Assembly (NCBI GenBank): GCA_031279175.1
Contig: JAITJA010000058.1
Span: forward strand, 1-13,040
Direction of reading: 5' to 3'
Origin: Odoribacteraceae bacterium
GTDB lineage: Bacteria; Bacteroidota; Bacteroidia; Bacteroidales; Marinifilaceae
DNA: 13,040 nucleotides
In this document: positions 7,507-13,040 of the stretch, piece by piece
Layout of the letters: each line of letters starts with the position of its first letter
How positions within the stretch are numbered: the first letter of the stretch is position 1
Program-made: the position numbers and the translations under genes
Notes under the pieces: generated by a model
Told to the model about the DNA's origin: nothing
Databases searched by the model: none
Seen by the model: the letters and a program-made list of their open reading frames with translations, nothing else

Positions 7507-7571
7507 ATGAATCGCGCGCGCGGCAGGTGGGCAAGAGTGATCGACGGGGGAGGGGAAATTCGCGGGGGGGA

Positions 7572-8162
7572 TTAACGAAAAAATTCTTGCAAGGCGGCCA
7601 TGACGATGATCTCGACGCGGCGATCGAGGTAGGCGCGTATGGAGGCGGTTGCCTTCCGGACGTGTTCTTTGACGGTGTGGATGGAGATCTTTGCGCGGGC
7701 AGCGATCTCTTGTTGTTTCATGTTGTCGCGGCGGTGCATGAGGAAGATTTCGCGTTGTCTGGGTGGAAGCGCGGCGATGGAATCGTTGATGATTTGTTGA
7801 AGCTCGTTGGTGATGACCTCGTCGCCGGTGACGTGATTGGCGACAGTGTTCCCGGCGGAGAGGTCTTGAAAGATTGATCGTTCGAGAGCGATTCGTTTGA
7901 TGTGGTTGATGGCAACGTTTTTCGCGACGACCTTCAGGTATGGGCGGAAATGTTCGACGCGTGCCAGTTGTTCGCGGCTACTCCATATTTTCATGAATAC
8001 TTCTTGGACGATTTCCTCGGAGAGGAACGAGGAGCGGGTGATGGCACGGGCGAAGGCGTAGACGAGGGGGTGATAGTGGTTGAAGAGAAGATGAAACGCG
8101 CGTTCGTCACCCGATGTGACGCGGGCGATCAGTTCTTTTTCGGAGCACGTGGGTAGATTCAT
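7572..8162 (-). CDS. Bacteroides-type ECF sigma-70 factor
   Basis: This 196-residue protein directs RNA polymerase to a dedicated promoter set. Region 2 spans about residues 24-90, with FNHYHPLVYAFARAI and EEIVQEVFMKIW, followed by YLKVVAKNVAINHIKR. Region 4 spans about 128-180, with IAALPPRQREIFLMHR and the helix-turn-helix QQEIAARAKISIHTVKEHVR. This is the pattern of the Bacteroides expansion family (TIGR02985). Such genes are commonly followed by a FecR-type anti-sigma and SusC/SusD genes; here the downstream side holds only the gap shared with purL, so the gene is an orphan and its signal input is unknown. Its own promoter (8211-8242) is a near-ideal housekeeping one. It diverges from the envelope operon beginning at 8327. 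Confidence 0.93.
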   Translation of the reverse strand: MNLPTCSEKELIARVTSGDERAFHLLFNHYHPLVYAFARAITRSSFLSEEIVQEVFMKIWSSREQLARVEHFRPYLKVVAKNVAINHIKRIALERSIFQDLSAGNTVANHVTGDEVITNELQQIINDSIAALPPRQREIFLMHRRDNMKQQEIAARAKISIHTVKEHVRKATASIRAYLDRRVEIIVMAALQEFFR

Positions 8163-8210
8163 CTATTGTCGCGTTTATGGTTTGTTGCTTCCCCGTTCAA
8201 CCACACGGGT

Positions 8211-8242
8211 CAAATGTACTCCTTTTATGGACAAGAATCAAC
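8211..8242 (-). promoter_or_regulatory. Promoter of the ECF sigma-factor gene
   Basis: On the minus strand GTTG (8239-8242), a 20-base spacer and TACATTTG (8211-8218) match the Bacteroidota consensus. Transcription would start near 8204, about 40 bases before the ATG at 8162. This is the best promoter match in the window. Confidence 0.7.
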
Positions 8243-8274
8243 ACGGCGAGCAGGACGCGAGGGGCATGCGCGGG

Positions 8275-8307
8275 TTGGGGTATACCGGAAAAAATCAATT
8301 ACATTCG
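8275..8307 (+). promoter_or_regulatory. Probable promoter of the envelope operon (TAnnTTCG variant)
   Basis: TTG (8275-8277), a 22-base spacer and TACATTCG (8300-8307), ending 19 bases before the ATG at 8327. The -7 octamer has C in place of T at position seven and is identical to the one before purL. It stands back to back with the sigma-gene promoter without overlapping it. Confidence 0.45.
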
Positions 8308-8326
8308 CGAGGTATAAACGAGAATC

Positions 8327-10213
8327 ATGAGAGAAGATGCAAGATACATGTTGACGGTCGCGGTGTTGATGGTCGCCGGGGCTTGCGCGAACAAAGGCTT
8401 CCCGGAGGGTGGGCCGAAGGACGTGACGCCGCCTTTCGTGACGGGTGAGCGCCCGTCATCGTTCACGACGGGTTTCAAGGAGAAGCGTGTTAGTATTTAT
8501 TTTAACGAGTACGTGCAGTTGCGCGACGTTACCTCGAAGTTCATCATGTCGCCACCGGCCAAGAAGATGGCGCGGGTTAACCAGCGGGGGAAGTATATCG
8601 TGGTTGAGTTCCAGGACACGTTGCGGGAGGAGACGACGTACTCGCTGGATTTTGGTAACTCGATCGCGGATAATAACGAGGGGAACCCGCTGGGTTTCTA
8701 TCGTTACGTTTTCTCGACGGGGGGGGCGATCGACACGATGGAGGTGGCGGGGCAGGTGCTTGACGCGCGGACGCGGTTGCCGCTGCTTGGGGTGACGGTG
8801 GCGTTGTATGATAATCTTTCGGATTCGGCGGCGCTGGTGGAGTTGCCCGCGTACGTGGCGAGGACGGATAGCTCGGGGATGTTCCGGGTGACGAATGTCC
8901 GGGAGCGGGCGTACCGCGTGATGGCGCTTGATGACGCGAATCGCGATTATCTTTTTACCCCGGAGGAGGAACGGGTGGGGTTCCTGGATAGCCTGGTGAC
9001 GCCGGTGGTGTGGCGCGAGACGCGCGCGGACACGATTCGCGCGGACACGTCGCGGTTGCTCGTGAAACCGGGACGCGGTGGGGTGATGGTGGACGTGTTG
9101 TCGCGCGACACGGTGGTGGAGCGGGAGTACGTGCTGTTCGGGCCGTCGAACTTGCTTGTCGTGTTGTTTGAAGAGGAGAAGACGGGGCTGTACCTGACCG
9201 GGGAGTCCCGCCCGGAGCGTGAGCGGATGGAGTTCACGTTTAGTGTCCCGCGCGATAACCGGTTGAAGGTTTCGTTGCTGGACATGGATGCGGGGGATGA
9301 TTGGTATCTGGTCGAGCGATCGGCGGGGCATGACACGTTGTCGCTGTGGATACGGGATTCGGTGGTGTACAAGCGTGATTCGCTGGGGGTGGAGTTGTGC
9401 TATCTTTACACGGATTCGTTGCAGCAGGTGGTGACGCGGAGAGACACGACGATGCTGGTGTTCGCGGAGAAGAAGGAGACGGGAAGGAAGTCGCGAAAGG
9501 AGGATGAGGAGACAGGCGGGCCGGTGATTAGGTTTCTCGAGGTAAAGGCGGCCTCGGGGTCTTCTCATGATTTGCATCGTCCGGTGGTGTTGGATTTCAG
9601 CAAGCCGGTGGCGGTGGGGGAGATGGAGAAGTTGTTGTTGCGCGAGAAGGTGGACACGACGTGGCGGGAGGTGTCTTACCGGTTGGTGCTGGATAGTTTG
9701 AAGATCCGTCGCGCGCGGGTGGATTATCCCTGGAGACCTGGCACGGATTACGTGTTGTCTGCTGACTCTGCCACGATAGTCGATGTTCACGGGCTGCATA
9801 ACCGGCGGGTTGAGGTGAAGTTCACGACGAAGAAGGAGGACGCGTACGGGAAGGTGCTGCTGAACGCGACGGGCGTGGCGGGTCCGGTGATCTTTCAGTT
9901 GTTCCAGGGGGACAAGGAAGTGAAGGTGGTTGAGGAGAGACGGGCGACGACTGACGGGCAGGTGGCGTTCGAGTACTTGAATGAAGGGACTTACTCGCTA
10001 CGGATGGTGTTGGACGGTAATAATAACGGGAAGTGGGACACGGGGCGTTTCCTGGAGCGTCTTCAACCGGAGGAGATTGTTTATTTCCCGGAGGAGTTCA
10101 AGGTGAGGGCGAATTTTGATATTGAACAGGACGTGGACGCGAGTAAGCGCTACGCGCGTGTAGATCCCGCGAAGAAGAAGGAGAAGGAGCAAGGTAATAA
10201 GATGAACCGATGA
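8327..10213 (+). CDS. Ig-like (Big_5) domain lipoprotein
   Basis: This 628-residue exported lipoprotein has a signal ending in VAGAC, with C20 as the likely acylation site, followed by the GGPKDVTPP stretch typical of a widespread Bacteroidota envelope family. An N-terminal Big_5/SbsA-like Ig domain covers about 30-130 (VSIYFNEYVQL, TYSLDFGNSIADNNEGN, YRYVFSTGG). A carboxypeptidase-regulatory-like beta-sandwich follows at about 137-230 (VAGQVLDARTRLPLLGVTV, GMFRVTNV). A second Ig-like segment lies at about 410-515 and a C-terminal beta domain carries DGNNNGKWD, which resembles a calcium-binding loop. The last 20 residues are highly charged. It overlaps the DUF3108 gene by the ATGA junction at 10210-10213, so the two are translationally coupled. 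No enzymatic motif is visible. Third positions are strongly G-rich. Family assignment is good; function is unknown. Confidence 0.88.
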   Translation: MREDARYMLTVAVLMVAGACANKGFPEGGPKDVTPPFVTGERPSSFTTGFKEKRVSIYFNEYVQLRDVTSKFIMSPPAKKMARVNQRGKYIVVEFQDTLREETTYSLDFGNSIADNNEGNPLGFYRYVFSTGGAIDTMEVAGQVLDARTRLPLLGVTVALYDNLSDSAALVELPAYVARTDSSGMFRVTNVRERAYRVMALDDANRDYLFTPEEERVGFLDSLVTPVVWRETRADTIRADTSRLLVKPGRGGVMVDVLSRDTVVEREYVLFGPSNLLVVLFEEEKTGLYLTGESRPERERMEFTFSVPRDNRLKVSLLDMDAGDDWYLVERSAGHDTLSLWIRDSVVYKRDSLGVELCYLYTDSLQQVVTRRDTTMLVFAEKKETGRKSRKEDEETGGPVIRFLEVKAASGSSHDLHRPVVLDFSKPVAVGEMEKLLLREKVDTTWREVSYRLVLDSLKIRRARVDYPWRPGTDYVLSADSATIVDVHGLHNRRVEVKFTTKKEDAYGKVLLNATGVAGPVIFQLFQGDKEVKVVEERRATTDGQVAFEYLNEGTYSLRMVLDGNNNGKWDTGRFLERLQPEEIVYFPEEFKVRANFDIEQDVDASKRYARVDPAKKKEKEQGNKMNR

Positions 10214-10965
10214 AACGAATGGTGTTAGCAAGCATGGCCTGGTGTCTGGCACTCCTGCCGGCAACAAGTAACGAGAGGGCGCCGGTGGAGAAGCTGGTCT
10301 ACACGGCTCATTATAACTGGGCCTTTATCTGGATAGAGGCAGGGATCATCGAGATCACGGCAGGGCCTTCCGAGTGCTACCCGGGAGCGCGGCAGCTGTT
10401 CGCCGTGGGACGGTCAACGAAGGATTGGATATTTAAGGTGAGGGACACGCTGGTCTCGCATCATGACCGGGAGACGTTTCTCCCGCGCGCGTTTTCGCGG
10501 AAGGCGCACGAGGGGACGTATCACAAGACGTTCGACTACAAGTGGGATTACCAGGGGAAGACGATCGCGGCACGACAAGAACGATTGGGACGATACACGC
10601 GGGAGAACACGATAGAACTGCTGCCGGATACGTATGACATGCTCTCGGTGGCGTGGAAGATGCGGGAGGTAGACTTTTCACGATACCGGAAGAATGACTT
10701 GATTCCCGTGCGCGTGCTCGTTGATGACAAGATTTATGACTTGCATGTCCGTTACCTGGGGCAGGATACGGTCAAGACGCGGAAGGGGAAACGGACATGT
10801 AACGTGTTCTCGCCGCTGCTGGTGGAGGGCGAGGTCTTCTCCGGCGGCGAGGGGATGAAGGTCTGGATGAGCGATGACGAGGCGCGCGTCCCCGTGATGC
10901 TGGAGGCGAAGATTCTTGTCGGTTCGGTGAAGGCAATCCTCGACGATTCAAAGAGTAATTACTGA
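10210..10965 (+). CDS. Exported DUF3108 protein
   Basis: This is a 251-residue protein with a type I signal peptide (MKR followed by a hydrophobic stretch, cleavage probably near residues 18-20). The mature part matches DUF3108: LVYTAHYNWAFIWIEAGIIEI near the start, KDWIFKVRDTLVSHHD with SRKAHEGTYHK, and a C-terminal half with LVDDKIYDLHVRYLG, KTRKGKRTCNVFSPLLVEGEVF and MKVWMSDDEARVPVMLEAKILVGSVKAIL. The fold is expected to be all-beta and periplasmic. Family function is not established. It starts within the stop codon of the lipoprotein gene and ends 6 bases before the NamZ-family gene, so all three probably act in the same envelope process. Confidence 0.9.
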   Translation: MKRMVLASMAWCLALLPATSNERAPVEKLVYTAHYNWAFIWIEAGIIEITAGPSECYPGARQLFAVGRSTKDWIFKVRDTLVSHHDRETFLPRAFSRKAHEGTYHKTFDYKWDYQGKTIAARQERLGRYTRENTIELLPDTYDMLSVAWKMREVDFSRYRKNDLIPVRVLVDDKIYDLHVRYLGQDTVKTRKGKRTCNVFSPLLVEGEVFSGGEGMKVWMSDDEARVPVMLEAKILVGSVKAILDDSKSNY

Positions 10966-10971
10966 CGCGAC

Positions 10972-12210
10972 ATGTACCTGGTCGCGCTTACCTGTATCAT
11001 TACCGGAATAGTACCCGCGCGGAACGGGATAGAACGCTTCGAGATGTATCGCGGCCTCGTGGAAGGGCGCGCCGCCGGGATTGTCGCGCATCATGCCTCC
11101 GTGGCCGGGACAGGGGACGCGGTGGAGTTCTTGACGCGACGCGGGGTGCGATTGCTGCGCGTTTTCTCGCCGGAACACGGCTTCCAGGGTAAGGCCGACG
11201 CCGGGGAACATGTCGACGACGCGCGCGCCGGTGTGCTGCCGGTGATCTCTCTCTACGGGAAGAAGGTGTCCCCCTCGCGGGAGGATCTGAAGGGTATCGA
11301 GGTGATGATCTTCGACCTGCAGGACGTGGGGACGCGCTTTTACACGTATCTCTCCACGCTGCACCACGTGATGGCTGCCTGCGCGCGCGAAGGTATCCCG
11401 CTGATCGTGATGGATAGATCAAACCCGCACGCGGCAAGCGTGGAAGGGCCGGTGCTGCGCGAGGAGTTTCGCTCGTTCGTGGGGATGCACCCCGTTCCTA
11501 TCCTTTACGGGATGACGATCGGGGAGTACGCCCGGATGATTAACGGGGAGGGCTGGCTGGGCAAGGGGACGCGCTGCGACCTTACAGTGATCCCGTGCGA
11601 GCACTGGAGACGAGGCGATCCCGTTGTCTTCCCGCGCGCTCCATCACCGAACCTGCCGGACTCGACGTCGGTGATGCTCTACCCGTCGCTCTGCCTATTC
11701 GAGGGTACTGTCGTCAACGAGGGCCGCGGGACGATGACCCCTTTCCAGGTGTTCGGGCATCCCGATCTCGTCGACATGCCTTATTGTTACACGCCCCGGG
11801 CAATCGCCGGGATGAGCCTGTCACCCAAGTGCGAGGGCGTGCCGTGCCGTGGCATGGACCTGAGAGACCAGTACCTAACGGTGCGCGACGGGCAACGCGT
11901 GAATCTCTCGTGGCTCCTCCGCGCTTATCGCTCGTATCGCGGCGCGTCACCGTTCTTCCTTCCCCTCTTCGACCTGCTGGCCGGTAGCGACGCGCTCCGA
12001 CGCGATATCATCGCCGGGAAGAACGAGGAGGAGATCCGCGCCTCGTGGGGGCCGGAACTGGAGCAGTTCCTGGTCGTCCGCCAGCGATACCTGATCGAGG
12101 ATTATGACGGCATGCCCCGTGGAGATTTTCATCAAGAGCGAGTATTTTCTCCACGTCCCCCCGCTCCCGGTCCGCTTCTTCCCGGTTGCCACTCCATCAA
12201 AAGAGACTAA
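10972..12210 (+). CDS. DUF1343/NamZ-family putative exo-beta-N-acetylmuramidase
   Basis: This 412-residue protein belongs to PF07075 (DUF1343), whose founding member NamZ of Bacillus subtilis releases N-acetylmuramic acid from peptidoglycan fragments (family GH171). Visible signatures are FSPEHGFQG (65-73), FDLQDVGTRFYTY (114-126), PSPNLPD (224-230) and FEGTVVNEGRGTMTPFQVFGHP (from 243). The N-terminus has a hydrophobic run (residues 2-14) without a basic start, so export is likely but weakly signalled; in-frame TGA at 10963 excludes a longer start. Two normally conserved positions differ: the ANQTS-like motif reads AHHAS (39-43) and GRGTD reads GRGTM (252-255). The protein continues about 35 residues beyond RYL (372-374), where relatives usually end. 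It follows the DUF3108 gene by 6 bases. Family call is firm; activity is uncertain. Confidence 0.88.
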   Translation: MYLVALTCIITGIVPARNGIERFEMYRGLVEGRAAGIVAHHASVAGTGDAVEFLTRRGVRLLRVFSPEHGFQGKADAGEHVDDARAGVLPVISLYGKKVSPSREDLKGIEVMIFDLQDVGTRFYTYLSTLHHVMAACAREGIPLIVMDRSNPHAASVEGPVLREEFRSFVGMHPVPILYGMTIGEYARMINGEGWLGKGTRCDLTVIPCEHWRRGDPVVFPRAPSPNLPDSTSVMLYPSLCLFEGTVVNEGRGTMTPFQVFGHPDLVDMPYCYTPRAIAGMSLSPKCEGVPCRGMDLRDQYLTVRDGQRVNLSWLLRAYRSYRGASPFFLPLFDLLAGSDALRRDIIAGKNEEEIRASWGPELEQFLVVRQRYLIEDYDGMPRGDFHQERVFSPRPPAPGPLLPGCHSIKRD

Positions 12211-12264
12211 GAACAAGTGCCTTGCTCTATCGCCGCGCCGGTGCTCCCGTCATGGCATGTTCTT
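12209..12264 (+). terminator. Possible terminator after the envelope operon
   Basis: AAGAAC-aag-TGCC (12209-12221) can pair with GGCA-t-GTTCTT (12254-12264) across a long loop, beginning in the stop codon. A short T stretch closes the second arm. The long loop and imperfect stem make this weak. Confidence 0.25.
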
Positions 12265-12305
12265 TGCGCAGACGTGGGCGTATGAACCCATAAAACCAAT
12301 GTAAT

Positions 12306-13040
12306 ATGAAGAAAGTTACTTTAATCATCGGTGTTTTTGCCTTGTTAGTATTGAACGGATGTGTCGAACGGTCGGCAAAGTACAAGGCATTACAGGCTCG
12401 CCTGGACTCCGTGCAAGTCGTCAACAACACCAAGGCCGGGGAGATAGAGAACCTGCTCGCCGGTATTAACGAGGTCAGCGCCGGGATGCAAGCCCTCCGC
12501 GAGGCCGAACAATTGTTAGTCCTCGAGTCCTCGACTGACCGGCAAGGAAGCGCCCAAAGCAAGATCGCCGCGCTGAAAGCAGACCTGCAAACAGTCTCCA
12601 ACGCGATCGCTTCTTACAAGGAGCAAATCGCCAAGCTGGAATCCTCCGGCAAACGCCAGTCCGCCGAACTGAGGAAGTTGGTCGCTAACCTGAAAGCAGA
12701 ACTCGCTCAGAAAGAGGCTCGCGTCAAGGAACTCTCCGCCCAACTGGCCGAGCGGGAAAAGGAACTGGGCTTGAAGAACGAGGAGATCGTGAATCTCAAC
12801 AAGAACGTCTCTAACTTGCAACGGGAGTATGCCTCGCAACAGGCAACGATCTCCGCGCAAGACCAAAGCCTCCATGCCGCTTATTATATCGTCGGGAGCA
12901 AGAGAAGTTTGAAGGAGAAGAACGTGGTCGTCCGCAATGGCATCTTTAGTCCCCTCTCCGTCTCCAGGCAGGCACAAGAAACCCCGTTCACGAGCATTGA
13001 CGTGCGGAAAGTAAAGACGATCCCGCTGAATAGTAAGAAA
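12306..13040 (+). CDS. Coiled-coil lipoprotein, C-terminus cut by window edge
   Basis: There are 245 codons from ATG 12306 to the window edge with no stop. The signal MKKVTLIIGVFALLVLNGC ends in a good lipobox (LNGC, C19). Residues of about 25-190 are heptad-like and rich in Ala, Leu, Glu, Lys and Gln, with no Pro, indicating a long coiled coil. It is followed by a compact start of a C-terminal domain, AAYYIVGSKRSLKEKNVV. Bacteroidota lipoproteins with a similar coiled coil plus a YYxxGxKxxLKEK segment are known, some annotated as collagen-binding adhesins (Cbp1-like), but I cannot confirm that link here. The gene lies 95 bases after the NamZ-family gene, has C-rich third positions unlike that operon, and shows no clear Shine-Dalgarno. 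It is probably a separate transcript. Confidence 0.8.
   Translation, partial: MKKVTLIIGVFALLVLNGCVERSAKYKALQARLDSVQVVNNTKAGEIENLLAGINEVSAGMQALREAEQLLVLESSTDRQGSAQSKIAALKADLQTVSNAIASYKEQIAKLESSGKRQSAELRKLVANLKAELAQKEARVKELSAQLAEREKELGLKNEEIVNLNKNVSNLQREYASQQATISAQDQSLHAAYYIVGSKRSLKEKNVVVRNGIFSPLSVSRQAQETPFTSIDVRKVKTIPLNSKK

Larger units (their letters stand above)
7138..7571. other. Convergent non-coding gap between purL and the sigma-factor gene
   Basis: This 434-base stretch carries no credible gene. From left to right it holds the post-purL hairpin, a C-rich and G-poor part on the plus strand (about 7255-7325), a group of palindromes at a 42-base period (7318-7457), and a G-rich part (about 7463-7570) that is C-rich when read from the sigma gene. 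Small hairpins include TTCCCG/CGGGAA (7231-7247) and AGGGGCAAG with CTTG-TT-CCCC around six T (7422-7446). A 140-codon plus-strand reading frame spans it but is low in complexity and starts inside the hairpin, so it is not called as a gene. Confidence 0.7.

Noticed and set aside
7153..7575. A 140-codon plus-strand frame with PGTP, PGAPG and PGDPG, like a short collagen-type repeat
   Set aside because: The 14-residue period follows from the 42-base palindromic repeat, and the minus strand gives similar PGxPG words. The frame starts inside the post-purL hairpin and is otherwise low in complexity.
8456..9799. A 447-codon open frame on the minus strand
   Set aside because: It is antisense to the Ig-like lipoprotein gene, rich in Arg, His and Pro, and explained by the G-rich third positions of the real gene, which remove stops on the other strand.
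12104..12304. A 66-codon frame overlapping the end of the NamZ-family gene
   Set aside because: There is no recognisable family and it runs through the spacer to the next gene; it was kept only as context for the odd C-terminal tail.

Overview
The window looks like chromosomal DNA from a GC-rich member of the Bacteroidota, most likely Bacteroidales. The evidence is a large single-chain PurL with a fused glutaminase, a Bacteroides-type ECF sigma factor, a 6-bladed beta-propeller lipoprotein, Big_5-type and DUF3108 envelope proteins, mostly absent Shine-Dalgarno sites, and promoters that fit the Bacteroidota TTG-N19-22-TAnnTTTG pattern. Genus cannot be fixed from sequence alone. Every intact gene reads cleanly. 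The genes at both window edges are cut by the window.

Left block (1-3480). A truncated beta-propeller lipoprotein gene runs leftward from 1015. It diverges from a rightward cluster of a gamma-carbonic-anhydrase-family protein, rpe (ribulose-phosphate 3-epimerase) and ftsE (cell-division ABC ATPase). The three genes overlap by 13-14 bases and are probably one transcript from a promoter near 1188-1219. A 232-base gap with two hairpins and a possible promoter follows.

Centre (3481-8162). purL (1218 residues, purine synthesis) converges on an orphan ECF sigma-factor gene on the minus strand. The 434-base gap between them is non-coding and unusual. It holds a 17-bp hairpin just after purL, GC-rich palindromes at a 42-base period, a switch of strand composition that makes each incoming transcript C-rich at its 3' end, and G-quadruplex-type G runs.

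Right block (8163-13040). The sigma gene diverges from a tight three-gene envelope operon: an Ig-like (Big_5) lipoprotein, a DUF3108 protein joined by an ATGA overlap, and a DUF1343/NamZ-family putative exo-muramidase 6 bases further on. A coiled-coil lipoprotein gene then runs off the right edge. The operon plausibly serves envelope or peptidoglycan turnover; its position facing the sigma gene suggests, but does not show, shared regulation.

No mobile element, CRISPR array, tRNA or rRNA was seen. The least explained parts are the purL/sigma convergent gap, the divergent sigma/envelope operon, the TAnnTTCG promoter variants and the gene-by-gene change of GC skew on one coding strand.
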